Both the position numbers and the translations under genes were made by a program. Positions 23,245 to 31,513 of a stretch of 64,000 bases of DNA are shown in pieces. This DNA is from Candidatus Dormiibacterota bacterium (GTDB taxonomy: Bacteria; Chloroflexota; Dormibacteria; Dormibacterales; Dormibacteraceae). The DNA lies in NCBI GenBank assembly GCA_003169845.1, contig PNAG01000010.1:52326-116325 (forward strand), given 5' to 3'. Numbering within the stretch: the first letter of the stretch is position 1; every line of letters starts with the position of its first letter. Under the pieces are notes generated by a model. The model saw only the letters and a list, made by a program, of their open reading frames with translations. It was not told the DNA's origin and made no database searches.

Positions 23245-24071
23245 GGATACATCTCCAAAAGGTGCGCAAGCAGGCGGCGCAGCTCCGTGCGCGGAAGCAC
23301 CAGGTCGACCTGCCCATGCGCAAGCTGGAACTCCGCGCTCTGAAAACCTGGGGGAAGGTCGGCGTAAGTCGCCTGCTTGATCACGCGCGGCCCTGTGAAC
23401 CCGATCGCGGCGCCAGGCTCAGCGATGTTGATGTCGCCGAGCAATGCAAGCGACGCAGCAGTTCCACCAAACGTCGGATCCGTCAGCACCGAGAAGTACG
23501 GCACCCCGGCGGCATGCATGCGGCCGAGCGCGGCGTTCACCTTGGCCAGCTGCATCAAGGCGAGGACGCCTTCCTGCATGCGAGCGCCTCCCGACGCCGA
23601 GACCAGGACGTAGGGGATCCCCGAGCTCGAGGCCTGCTCCATGCCGCGAGCGAGGCGCTCGCCGGCCACGATCGACAGAGTGCCGCCGACGAAGCGAAAG
23701 TCGAACGCGGCCAGCCAGATCGGCCGGCCCGCCAGCGTGCAGGTGCCGGTGCGAACCGCCTCGTTCAGCCCATCCTCCAACAGCTGCTCGACGACTTCCT
23801 GGTACGGCTTGGGCACCTTCCAGTTCAGGAGGTCGTGCGACCGGATGTCGCCCCAGCGCTCCTGCCACGAGCCGCGGTCCGCGATCAGGGCGATCCACGC
23901 GTCGGCGCCGAGCCGGAAGTGGTGGCCGCAATCGCAAACGTAGTTGTGCTTCCTCAGGGCTTCGATCTCCAGGGCGACGCCGCACCCGGGGCAGTTGGTC
24001 GGCAGCGGGATCGCCGGCAGCTTGCTTCCCGCGATGCGAAGCTCGACCGCCGTCTTGGCCAGCGCGCTCAC
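23241..24071 (-). CDS. accD: acetyl-CoA carboxylase carboxyltransferase subunit beta
   Basis: A 276-residue AccD. The N-terminal zinc ribbon has CPGC at residues 28-31 and CDC about 15 residues later. The carboxyltransferase core includes FVGGTLSIVAGERLARGMEQA, SASGGARMQEGVLALMQLAK and DPTFGGTAASLALLGDI. It partners with AccA, encoded downstream with a 4 bp overlap, and itself overlaps fabG by 4 bp. Confidence 0.96.
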   Translation of the reverse strand: MSALAKTAVELRIAGSKLPAIPLPTNCPGCGVALEIEALRKHNYVCDCGHHFRLGADAWIALIADRGSWQERWGDIRSHDLLNWKVPKPYQEVVEQLLEDGLNEAVRTGTCTLAGRPIWLAAFDFRFVGGTLSIVAGERLARGMEQASSSGIPYVLVSASGGARMQEGVLALMQLAKVNAALGRMHAAGVPYFSVLTDPTFGGTAASLALLGDINIAEPGAAIGFTGPRVIKQATYADLPPGFQSAEFQLAHGQVDLVLPRTELRRLLAHLLEMYP

Positions 24072-24796
24072 AGCGACAGGCCTCCGTCCACGGCGATTAC
24101 TTGCCCGGTGATAAAGCCAGCACGCTCGGAGCAGAGGAAGGCCACCGCCGCGGCGACGTCGTCGGCCGTCCCCTCGCGCTTGATCGGCGTCATCTTGACC
24201 AGCTCGCCGACCATCTCGTCAGTCAGCGATCCGGTGGTCAGCTCGGTCCGCACGTAGCCGGGAGCCACCGCGTTGCAAGTGATGCTGCGTGAACCGTATT
24301 CGCGCGCGACGGACTTGGTGAACCCGATCAGGCCGGCCTTGGCCGCCGCGTAGTTGGACTGGCCGGCGTTGCCGGTCAACCCGACGATCGACGAGATGTT
24401 CACAATGCGGCCCCAGCGGGCCCGCATCATGCCCGACATGATGGCCGCCCGCGTGGTGGCGAAAGCCGACATGAGATCCGTACGGATCAGCTCCTCCCAG
24501 TCGGCGGGCGCCATCTGGATCAGCAGCTTGTCGCGCACGGCCCCGGCGTTGTTGACGAGGACGTCGATACGGCCGATCGCCTTGACCATCGCCTCGACCT
24601 GCGCGGGGTCGCCGACATCCGCTTTGTGCGCGCTAGCTCCCGGAAGCGAGGCCGCCGTCTCTTCAGCCGCGGCCGCATCGGAGCGGTAATTGACGACGAC
24701 GCGGGCGCCCATCCCGGCCAGCGCAATGCTGATCGCGCGACCGATGCCTTTGCCGCCGCCCGTGACCAGCGCGGTCTTGCCGTCGAGATCGCCCAT
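24068..24796 (-). CDS. fabG: 3-oxoacyl-ACP reductase
   Basis: A 242-residue SDR. TGGGKGIGRAIS is the NADP(H)-binding glycine motif, NNAGAV is the family's NNAG motif, and the catalytic Ser-Tyr-Lys are in NISSIVGLTGNAGQSNYAAAKAGL. The C-terminus FITGQVIAVDGGLSL is standard FabG. It reduces 3-oxoacyl-ACP in fatty acid elongation. The ATG at 24796 begins MGDLDGKTALVTGG; frame upstream overlaps fabD and is not SDR-like. There are 4 bases between fabD and this gene. Confidence 0.96.
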   Translation of the reverse strand: MGDLDGKTALVTGGGKGIGRAISIALAGMGARVVVNYRSDAAAAEETAASLPGASAHKADVGDPAQVEAMVKAIGRIDVLVNNAGAVRDKLLIQMAPADWEELIRTDLMSAFATTRAAIMSGMMRARWGRIVNISSIVGLTGNAGQSNYAAAKAGLIGFTKSVAREYGSRSITCNAVAPGYVRTELTTGSLTDEMVGELVKMTPIKREGTADDVAAAVAFLCSERAGFITGQVIAVDGGLSL

Positions 24797-24800
24797 CTGT

Positions 24801-25751
24801 TTAGGCTGTCGTGGGGCCGGCAAAGTCGATGAAGAGTTCTTCGGCGTTCCAGGTGTCGACGCCGGGGATGTGCTTCGCGGCGAGGCTGGCCAGCACGCGG
24901 CCAGGTCCAAGCTCGACGACGGTCTTCACCTTCATGGCCCGGATCGACACCATCGTGCGGGCCCAGTCGACCTGGCGCAGCATCTGGAGTCGGAGCTCCT
25001 CCTGCAGGCTCGCGACCGTGCGGAGCGCTTCGCCGGACGCATTGGCGAGGATCGGGATCGACGGCGCCTTGATCGGCAGCTTATCCACCAACTTGCGAAA
25101 GGCGGCGGCAGCGGCGGCCATCAGCGGAGTGTGAGCGGCCAGCGGGATGGTCAGGATGAGCGCGCGCCGCGCGCCCGCGGCGATGGCGAGCCTTTCCGCA
25201 TCTTGCACCGCAGCCACCTCGCCCGACAGCACGAACTGCACGTCGGCGTTTCGATTGGCCACCCACAGCTTGCCGTGCGCAGAGGCCTGCTCGCGAATGC
25301 TTTCGACCGCGGCTTCCTCGAGACCGACGATGGCGATCATGCCGCCCGCCTGCTCGCCCGCGGCCTGGGCCATGATCCGGCCCCGTTCCTTGACCAGCAG
25401 CAGAGCGGTCTCCCAGGGGATCGACCCGGCGGCCGCGAGCGAGGCAATCTCGCCCAGGCTGTGTCCGGCCGTGACGCTCACGTTTTCGAATCCGTAGCTC
25501 TCGCGCCACACCTCGTAGGCCGCCCAGCACACGGTCATCACACAAGGCTGGATGACGTCGGTGCGGTTCAGGTCCTCGACCGGGCCCTCGAAGCACAACT
25601 TGCGAATCGGCATCTGCAGGACCTCTTCGGCCCGCTCGAACACCGCTCGCGCCGCTGGGTAGCGGTCGTGCAGGTTCTTTCCCATGCCGGGCTTTTGAGT
25701 TCCCTGGCCAGGAAACAGAAGCGCGATCGGCCCGATGAGCTTTACTCCCAT
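24801..25751 (-). CDS. fabD: malonyl-CoA:ACP transacylase
   Basis: A 316-residue FabD. LLFPGQGTQKPGMG is the N-terminal motif, and the nucleophile serine lies in AGHSLGEIASLAAAG. AAHTPLM carries the catalytic His and ELGPGRVLASL the C-terminal motif. It loads malonyl groups onto ACP, encoded two genes upstream in the same operon. The tail beyond about residue 300 (WNAEELFIDFAGPTTA) is variable. Confidence 0.95.
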   Translation of the reverse strand: MGVKLIGPIALLFPGQGTQKPGMGKNLHDRYPAARAVFERAEEVLQMPIRKLCFEGPVEDLNRTDVIQPCVMTVCWAAYEVWRESYGFENVSVTAGHSLGEIASLAAAGSIPWETALLLVKERGRIMAQAAGEQAGGMIAIVGLEEAAVESIREQASAHGKLWVANRNADVQFVLSGEVAAVQDAERLAIAAGARRALILTIPLAAHTPLMAAAAAAFRKLVDKLPIKAPSIPILANASGEALRTVASLQEELRLQMLRQVDWARTMVSIRAMKVKTVVELGPGRVLASLAAKHIPGVDTWNAEELFIDFAGPTTA

Positions 25752-25760
25752 GTCATCGCC

Positions 25761-26798
25761 TTAAGCCCACTTCAGGAGGCACGAGCCCCACGTCAGGCCG
25801 GAGCCGAACCCCGCCAGCAGCACGTGGTCACCGCTCTTGACCCGGCCCTTGCGAATCGCCTCTTCCAGGACCAGCGGAATCGAGGCGCTCGAGGTGTTGC
25901 CGTACTCGTCGATGTTGATCGCGACACGGTCCAGGGGCAACCCCATCCGGCGCGCGGCCGCGTCGATGATCCTGAAGTTGGCCTGGTGAGGAACCCAGAG
26001 GTCGATGTCTTCCAGCGCCACACCGGCGGCGTCGCAGACCTCGTTGGCCTGCCGGATGAAGATGTCGACGGCGAACTTGAAGACGTCGGGGCCGACCATC
26101 TCGATGTAGGGGTGCGGGTCCTTCGCCGCGTAAGCGCCCTTCTCGATGTTGCCGCACGTCACCTGCGCGTAGCCGCGGCCGTCCGAGCCGAGACACCAGC
26201 TGAGGAAGCCCGCGCCCTTCGGTGCCGGACGCACCACGGCGGCGCCGGCCCCGTCGCCGAAGATGACGGCCGTCCCGCGGTTCGAGTAATCGAGCATGCG
26301 CGAGAGCACCTCGGCGCCGATGACGAGCACGTTATCCGCGCGCTCGGTCGCGATGAACGAGTCGGCGATCGACAGCCCGTACATGAAGCTGGTGCATGCG
26401 GCGAGCGTGTCCCACGCCACCGCGCCCGGTGCGTCGAGCTCGTCCTGGATGCGGGCGGCGATGGACGGAAACGGGCCGTCTGGCGACGACGTGCCCACGA
26501 GGATCATGTCGAGGTCGTTGGCCGTGATGCCGGCGGCGTCAAGCGCGCCGCGCGCGGCCTTGGTAGCAAGCTCGAGAGTCGTCGTCCCCGGCTCGGCGAT
26601 GTGGCGGCGGTGGATACCCGTGCGCTCGATGATCCACTTGTCCGACGTGTCCATCAATTTTTCGAGATCGAAGTTCGTGATGATCTTCTCGGGCGCGTAC
26701 GCGCCGACACCGGCGATCGCGCTCGGCCGGCCTTTTGTCTTGAACGATCGAAGCGGAAGCGCGCCGGAACGAGTGCGGTAGGCGCTGGTGATGGCCAT
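25761..26798 (-). CDS. fabH: 3-oxoacyl-ACP synthase III
   Basis: A 345-residue KAS III. The catalytic Cys is in WDTLAACTSFMYGL, the His in WVPHQANFRI and the Asn in EYGNTSSASIPL. It starts fatty acid synthesis by condensing acyl-CoA with malonyl-ACP. About 25 residues before SAIAGVGAYAPEKIITN form an unusual basic N-terminal extension; no internal start before the core is better supported. It begins 5 bases after the acpP stop. Confidence 0.95.
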   Translation of the reverse strand: MAITSAYRTRSGALPLRSFKTKGRPSAIAGVGAYAPEKIITNFDLEKLMDTSDKWIIERTGIHRRHIAEPGTTTLELATKAARGALDAAGITANDLDMILVGTSSPDGPFPSIAARIQDELDAPGAVAWDTLAACTSFMYGLSIADSFIATERADNVLVIGAEVLSRMLDYSNRGTAVIFGDGAGAAVVRPAPKGAGFLSWCLGSDGRGYAQVTCGNIEKGAYAAKDPHPYIEMVGPDVFKFAVDIFIRQANEVCDAAGVALEDIDLWVPHQANFRIIDAAARRMGLPLDRVAINIDEYGNTSSASIPLVLEEAIRKGRVKSGDHVLLAGFGSGLTWGSCLLKWA

Positions 26799-26803
26799 AG
26801 CGT

Positions 26804-27061
26804 CTAGGCCTCCAGCCGCTCGGCGGTCTTTTGCTCCAAGAACTTCCAGAGGTCGCCGATAACCTTCATGTTCTCGAGCTCCGCTTCAGGCAGCTCCACG
26901 TCGTACTTGTCCTCGACGGCGGCGACCAGCTCGACGAGGTCGAGCGAGTCGGCGGCGAGGTCCTTGGCGAAGCTTTTTTCGAGCTGCACCTGTTCGGGTT
27001 CGATGCCCAGGATCTCGCCGGCGAGGTCCTGCAGTTCCTTGAAATCGAGTTGCGTTGCCAT
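26804..27061 (-). CDS. acpP: acyl carrier protein
   Basis: An 85-residue acidic ACP. The 4'-phosphopantetheine serine is in DLAADSLDLVELV. The ATG at 27061 is chosen because AGGAG precedes it; a TTG two codons earlier is possible. It carries acyl chains between FabD, FabH, FabF and FabG, all encoded here. It lies between fabF (11 bases) and fabH (5 bases). Confidence 0.96.
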   Translation of the reverse strand: MATQLDFKELQDLAGEILGIEPEQVQLEKSFAKDLAADSLDLVELVAAVEDKYDVELPEAELENMKVIGDLWKFLEQKTAERLEA

Positions 27062-27072
27062 TGGCAATACTC

Positions 27073-28332
27073 CTAGTTGGCCTCGGGGCCTTTGATGACG
27101 AGCGCGGCGTTATGACCGCCGAACCCGAACGAGTTCGAGAGGGCCACCTTGATCTCCGCCTTGCGTGCCTTGTTGGGGACGTAGTCCAGGTCGCATTCCG
27201 GGTCAGGGTCGTCCAGGTTGATCGTCGGGGGCAGCAAGCCGCGGTCGAGCGCGAGCACGCACGCGGCTGCCTCAATCGCGCCGGCGGCGCCCAGCAGGTG
27301 ACCGTGGACCGATTTGGTCGAGCTGACCGCAAGCTTGTAGGCGTGGTCGCCGAAGACGGCCTTGATTGCTTTCGTCTCGGCGACGTCGCCAAGCTTGGTC
27401 GACGTACCGTGAGCGTTGATGTAGCCCACGTCGCTCAACTCGACGCCGCTCTTCTCGAGCGCGCGGCGCATGGCTCGAATCGCGCCTTTGCCCTCAGGCT
27501 GCGGCGCCGTGAAGTGGTACATGTCGGCGCTCGCGCCGTAACCGGCGATCTCGGCGAAGATCTTTGCGCCGCGCTTCTTCGCGTGCTCCATCTCCTCCAG
27601 CACCAGCATCACCGAGCCCTCGCTCATGACGAACCCGTCGCGGTTGAGGTCAAACGGCCGGCATGCCCTCTCCGGCTCGTCATTGCGCTCGCTGACGGCC
27701 TTGATCTGGCTGAAGGCACCCATCGTCAAAGGAGTGATGGTTGCTTCCGAGCCACCCGCGAGCATCGCGACCGCATCTCCGCGCTTGATGATCTCCGAGG
27801 CTTCGCCGATGCCGTGCGAGCCGGATGCGCAAGCGCTGACGATGGCGTAGTTCGGACCTCCCGCGTGCGTGTGGATGGCGACGATACCGGCCGCCATGTC
27901 CGCGATCATCATCGGGACGGTGAAGGGGCTGATCCGCTTCGGTCCGCGCTCCATCAGCTGCGTGTGGCTCTTTTCGATCTCCTCCATGCCGCCGATGCCC
28001 GAGCTGACGATCACGCCGACGTCGTCGGGGTCCATCTCGCCGGGGACGAGCCCCGACTGCGCGAGCGCCTGCTTGGAGGCCGCCAGCGCGAACTGGCAGT
28101 AGCGCCCTATGTGGCGGGCGGTCTTGCGATCCATGTAGTCCTCGGGATTGAAGCCTTTGACCTCGCCCGCGATCTTGCAATCGAAGATTGTCGTGTCGAA
28201 ATGCGTGATCCTGCCGATTCCCGAGACGCCCTCGATCAGGTTCGACCAGACGGTTTCTATGTCGTTCCCGATCGGGGTGATGAAGCCCATGCCGGTGACG
28301 GCCACACGGCGACCATTGGAGTTGGATGTCAT
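27073..28332 (-). CDS. fabF: 3-oxoacyl-ACP synthase II
   Basis: A KAS II of about 419 residues. The catalytic Cys is in IVSACASGSHGIGEA, and the two histidines are in NAHGTSTKLGD and VHGHLLGAAGAIEA. It elongates acyl-ACP. The ATG at 28332 lies 6 bases after a -10-like TATGCT, fitting a leaderless start; an in-frame ATG at 28353 adds only MRPYAAP. It is the first biosynthetic gene of the operon, downstream of the FasR-like regulator gene and an inverted repeat at 28401-28413. Confidence 0.95.
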   Translation of the reverse strand: MTSNSNGRRVAVTGMGFITPIGNDIETVWSNLIEGVSGIGRITHFDTTIFDCKIAGEVKGFNPEDYMDRKTARHIGRYCQFALAASKQALAQSGLVPGEMDPDDVGVIVSSGIGGMEEIEKSHTQLMERGPKRISPFTVPMMIADMAAGIVAIHTHAGGPNYAIVSACASGSHGIGEASEIIKRGDAVAMLAGGSEATITPLTMGAFSQIKAVSERNDEPERACRPFDLNRDGFVMSEGSVMLVLEEMEHAKKRGAKIFAEIAGYGASADMYHFTAPQPEGKGAIRAMRRALEKSGVELSDVGYINAHGTSTKLGDVAETKAIKAVFGDHAYKLAVSSTKSVHGHLLGAAGAIEAAACVLALDRGLLPPTINLDDPDPECDLDYVPNKARKAEIKVALSNSFGFGGHNAALVIKGPEAN

Positions 28333-28400
28333 AGGCGCAGCATACGGACGCATGGGCCAAGTCGCATCGGCATTTGGTGGGAAAACCGGCCTCTTTCTTT

Positions 28401-28413
28401 GGACATCATGTCC
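28401..28413. promoter_or_regulatory. inverted repeat upstream of fabF, candidate FasR-type operator
   Basis: GGACATCATGTCC is a perfect inverted repeat around a central C, with further matching TT/AA pairs outside. It sits about 70 bases before the fabF start and 22 bases after the end of the PucR/FasR-like gene, where an activator or repressor of the FAS operon would be expected. Confidence 0.5.
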
Positions 28414-28434
28414 TAAACCGCATCAAGATCCGCC

Positions 28435-29724
28435 TCAGAGCAGCTTGCGGATCTCCAGCGCGAACTGAAGGCGCAGCCGAGTGGCTGGGATCTCGAGGTC
28501 TCCCCCAAGGAGCTCGCGCAGCTTGTCGAGGCGGTAGAGGACGGTGTGGCGGTGTAGTCCGAGGGCGGCCGCCGCGTCCTTGACCGATCCTCGGACTAAG
28601 TAGGCCTCCAGCGTCTCCAGCAGCTGCCCGCGGTTGCGGACCTTGGGATCGAGCAGGCGTCCGAGGCTGTGGGCCACGAAACGCTCGGCGAGGCGGGGAT
28701 TCTGGGTCAACACGAGGTGGGGGATCAGCTCGTCATGGCGATGCACCACGCCTTCGGGGCGCAGCTTGCGGCCGGCCTCGATGGCCTGTTGCGCCTCGAG
28801 GTACGAGCGCGAGATCCCGCGCAGGCCGGGGTGATAGCCGCCGATGCCCGCGCGCACACGAGCCCGCGCCGTGCCCGAGCGCTTCACCGCCTCGTCCTGG
28901 AGCCGGGTCACGAACTCGCCCGCGGCGTCGACGTTGGCGACCGACTCGGCGGGCCACAGCACGACCAGAGTGCTCGGGTCGGTCGCATGATTGATCGCGC
29001 CCCGGGGTACGTCGAGGGTGGCCGCCACCTCGGCCAGCGCCTGACCTCCCCGCTCGCCGTCGCGGTTGCCGATGATCAACTTGCAGACGGCGACCACATA
29101 GCCGGTCGGAACGATCGGCATGTTGAGTGCGAGCGCCTGCTTCTGCAGCTCGAGCTCCGAGTCGAAGTTGTCGCTGATCAGAGCATGGAAGAGCCGGGCA
29201 TGTGCCCGCGTGCCGCGTTGCATGTGCTGCTCGCGCGCGTGCAGGTAGGTCTTCGTGACCTCGGCCGCGACCTGGTCCAGCGCGGCAAAGACGTAGTTGG
29301 CCGTGACCATGATCGCCTCGGGCGTGGCCTCGGGATGGCCCCGCCACGCGCGAAGGATCTCGTCCCACGCTACGCGCGCGGCGATGCGGTACGCCGCGAG
29401 GATGGGCTCGACGGACTGGCTGCTGCGCGCCTGGAGGATGCCCAGCTGGGCGACGCGGCGCAACTCCTCATTGGTGGCCGGCCGCGCCTCACGTGCCGTG
29501 GCCAGGAACAGGTCAAGGCCGGCTTCGCAGGCACGGGCGATCGCCGAACGCTGAGGAGGCACTCCGGTCGAGTCGTCCCAGCGCACCAGGCTGACCACCG
29601 CTCGGGCCATGTGGCGCGCCATCCCGGAGCGGCGGCGCTCCAGCTCGGCGATAAGTGCCGACGGAAGCGTGGGGGCGGCTTTGGGCGCCCTGGCCAATTT
29701 GGACCTGATGGCCATCTTCGCCAT
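28435..29724 (-). CDS. fasR: PucR-family regulator, FasR-like
   Basis: A 429-residue regulator. The C-terminal PucR helix-turn-helix (about residues 365-425) reads LETLEAYLVRGSVKDAAAAL, then LHRHTVLYRLDKLRELLG. A GGDEF-like central domain and an N-terminal helical sensor precede it, with no membrane segment. In Streptomyces the PucR-type FasR sits next to fabD-fabH-acpP-fabF and activates it. Here the gene is directly upstream of the whole fab-acc operon on the same strand, so the same role is very likely though not proven. The ATG at 29724 is 7 bases after TATAGT, suggesting a leaderless transcript. Confidence 0.85.
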   Translation of the reverse strand: MAKMAIRSKLARAPKAAPTLPSALIAELERRRSGMARHMARAVVSLVRWDDSTGVPPQRSAIARACEAGLDLFLATAREARPATNEELRRVAQLGILQARSSQSVEPILAAYRIAARVAWDEILRAWRGHPEATPEAIMVTANYVFAALDQVAAEVTKTYLHAREQHMQRGTRAHARLFHALISDNFDSELELQKQALALNMPIVPTGYVVAVCKLIIGNRDGERGGQALAEVAATLDVPRGAINHATDPSTLVVLWPAESVANVDAAGEFVTRLQDEAVKRSGTARARVRAGIGGYHPGLRGISRSYLEAQQAIEAGRKLRPEGVVHRHDELIPHLVLTQNPRLAERFVAHSLGRLLDPKVRNRGQLLETLEAYLVRGSVKDAAAALGLHRHTVLYRLDKLRELLGGDLEIPATRLRLQFALEIRKLL

Positions 29725-29731
29725 GGCGCCG

Positions 29732-29737
29732 ACTATA
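29732..29737 (-). promoter_or_regulatory. -10 hexamer (TATAGT) of the fasR-like gene, leaderless
   Basis: TATAGT on the minus strand is followed by 7 bases and the ATG. Transcription should therefore start at the A of the start codon; no Shine-Dalgarno sequence is present. Confidence 0.5.
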
Positions 29738-29779
29738 CGGGCTCAGCCACTCTTAGGACTTCAGGTCGGGACTTCTGCC

Positions 29780-30520
29780 TCAGCCGTGCTTCTTGACGAA
29801 GGCCAGGATGCGCCGCCACGCGTCGTCGCAGGCGTCCTTCCACTGGTCGAAAGTGCGGTCGAAGAAGCTGTGAGGCGCCCCTTCGTAGACATGCATCTCA
29901 TGCGGAACCCTCGCCTGGATGAGCTCCTTTTCGAATGCCTCGAATGCGTCCGGTGGCGTAGCGGCGTCTGCGCCGGCAATGAGCAGCAACAGGGGCGCCT
30001 TCATCTTCGCCACGAATGGTTCGCTCCGTGACGGGCGACCGTAGAAGCCGATCGCGCCATTGAGGTCCGGCTGCAGCGCGGACTGGTTCCAGGAGCTGGA
30101 ACCTCCGAAGCAGAAGCCGACCGTGAAGACCGATTTGACCGCCCCGCCCTCCTTCGTTTTGAGGTAGGCGATGGCGGCGGCCACATCCTGGGCGATGCCC
30201 TCTTGGGTCGTCTTCTCGACATGCGGCATGTACTCAAAGGCTTCGCTCCGATCGCCCATGCCTGCGGTGCGTCCGAAATAGTCGATCGCCACGGCGTCGA
30301 TCCCGGTCTCCGCGAACCGCTGGGCGAGCTCCTTGTAGAACTGATGCAGGCCGCGCACATCCGGCATCACGACCATGCCGGCGCCAGTCGGCTTTTCGGC
30401 CCGCGCGAAATAGGCTGCGAACTTCGTACCGTCGGATGCGGTCAGGACGAGGTCGCCCTGGTTAGCGGCGGCTCCGCTGATCGGAGGCAAGGGCACACGA
30501 GCATCGTCTGAGTAGCACAT
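29780..30520 (-). CDS. dienelactone hydrolase family protein
   Basis: A 246-residue alpha/beta hydrolase of the dienelactone hydrolase family. The nucleophile is a cysteine in VGFCFGGSSSW, the acid is in IAGADAATP and the histidine in GAPHSFFDRTF. VVMPDVRGLHQFYKELAQRFAETG is the typical early segment. The classical enzyme opens dienelactones in chlorocatechol degradation, but many members act on other esters, so the substrate is open. A -10-like GACAAT lies 7 bases before the ATG. It is divergent from the DinB-like gene with 31 bases between starts. Confidence 0.9.
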   Translation of the reverse strand: MCYSDDARVPLPPISGAAANQGDLVLTASDGTKFAAYFARAEKPTGAGMVVMPDVRGLHQFYKELAQRFAETGIDAVAIDYFGRTAGMGDRSEAFEYMPHVEKTTQEGIAQDVAAAIAYLKTKEGGAVKSVFTVGFCFGGSSSWNQSALQPDLNGAIGFYGRPSRSEPFVAKMKAPLLLLIAGADAATPPDAFEAFEKELIQARVPHEMHVYEGAPHSFFDRTFDQWKDACDDAWRRILAFVKKHG

Positions 30521-30551
30521 GACTCGAATTGTCCACCATCATTAGGTCGCG

Positions 30552-31070
30552 ATGAAGATCGAGAGCACCGCGTTCACCCGCGCCGATGTCGAACAGTTCC
30601 TCGTCGAGATGCTCGACCACGACCGGCATGCGCTCGCCGACCGCCTGGAGGTGGCTTCGGCGCGGCTCGCCGAGGTTGGCCCTCGGGTCAAGGCCGGCGG
30701 AGGCGAAACCGGGTGGTCAGAGCACGAGCTGCTGGCTCACATCGCCGTCCTGTCCAAGTTCTACGGCGTGCTCGTGCACAGGATCTCGAGCGGCCAGATG
30801 ACAGAGATAGACCTCCTACAGAACGTCAACCTGCGCGACGTCGTCGGCGAGCAGATGGCTCAGATCGAGCCGGCAGAGCTCCTGCGCATGGCGCTCGCCG
30901 ACCAGGCCCGCACCCTCACGCTTCTTCGCAGGGGCGACGCGTCCTCTCTGCGGCGCATGGCAAAGCAGGAGAACGGAGAGCTGATCAGCGCCATCGAGGT
31001 GGCGCGGCTCCCGCTGGTCAACCACCTCGAGATGCACGTCGACCAGCTGGAGCGCGCCGTCAGTCGGTGA
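30552..31070 (+). CDS. DinB-like four-helix protein
   Basis: A 172-residue helical protein of the DinB/YfiT metal-dependent superfamily. The first conserved histidine is in WSEHELLAHIAVL and the pair typical of the last helix is in VNHLEMHVDQLERA, together making the expected three-His metal site. Members include thiol transferases (bacillithiol, mycothiol) and damage-inducible proteins of unknown role; this one cannot be placed further. It overlaps the convergent HIT gene by 11 bp. Confidence 0.8.
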   Translation: MKIESTAFTRADVEQFLVEMLDHDRHALADRLEVASARLAEVGPRVKAGGGETGWSEHELLAHIAVLSKFYGVLVHRISSGQMTEIDLLQNVNLRDVVGEQMAQIEPAELLRMALADQARTLTLLRRGDASSLRRMAKQENGELISAIEVARLPLVNHLEMHVDQLERAVSR

Positions 31071-31482
31071 CCTCGGAGTAGCCCAGCCGGCGCAGCTCGC
31101 GCCGGATGGTCCTGGCGGCGTCATCCATCATCGCTGGATCCGGATCCGGATCCTGGTTGTCGAAGTCCAGGTCGTGCACGCCGCGGATCGGCACCACGTG
31201 CAGATGGCAGTGAGGGACCTCGAGGCCGGCGAGCATCACGCCGATCCGCGCCGGCTTGAAGCCGGCCATCTGCGCCTTGCCGACGGCCTGCGCAGTTTCC
31301 GCCACGTGCGCCAGCAGGCGGCCATCGAGATCGAGCCAGTGGTCGATCTCCTCCCTGGGCACCACCAGCGTGTGGCCCGGACGGAGCGGGTGGATGGACA
31401 GAAAGGCCACGCACGAGTCGTCCTTCCAGACGAACCGCGCCGGCAGCTCACCGGCGATGATCCGGCTGAAGATACTGGCCAC
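31060..31482 (-). CDS. HIT-family nucleotide hydrolase/transferase
   Basis: A 140-residue histidine triad protein. PHCHLHVVP is the HxHxHxx catalytic motif, and SIFSRIIAGELPARFVWKDD and HTLVVPREEIDHW are standard HIT segments. Such proteins hydrolyse AMP-linked compounds. The 25-residue C-terminal tail is Asp/Arg-rich. GTG at 31482 is the start, 7 bases after a TAGTCT -10-like hexamer. It is divergent from the ABC transporter genes. Confidence 0.9.
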   Translation of the reverse strand: MASIFSRIIAGELPARFVWKDDSCVAFLSIHPLRPGHTLVVPREEIDHWLDLDGRLLAHVAETAQAVGKAQMAGFKPARIGVMLAGLEVPHCHLHVVPIRGVHDLDFDNQDPDPDPAMMDDAARTIRRELRRLGYSEVTD

Positions 31483-31489
31483 GGCCTAA

Positions 31490-31495
31490 AGACTA
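31490..31495 (-). promoter_or_regulatory. -10 hexamer (TAGTCT) of the HIT gene, leaderless
   Basis: TAGTCT on the minus strand lies exactly 7 bases before the GTG at 31482, the same spacing as before the fasR-like gene. Confidence 0.4.
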
Positions 31496-31513
31496 GGACG
31501 CTAGCCTTGGCCG

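Noticed and set aside
24690-26807. 705-codon plus-strand open frame across fabD and fabH
   Set aside because: It is the mirror of two clear Fab genes in a high-GC region; it contains no motifs and is rich in Arg/His/Asp, as expected for antisense frames.
27055-28416. 453-codon plus-strand open frame opposite fabF
   Set aside because: fabF has all catalytic residues on the minus strand; the opposite frame is a shadow.
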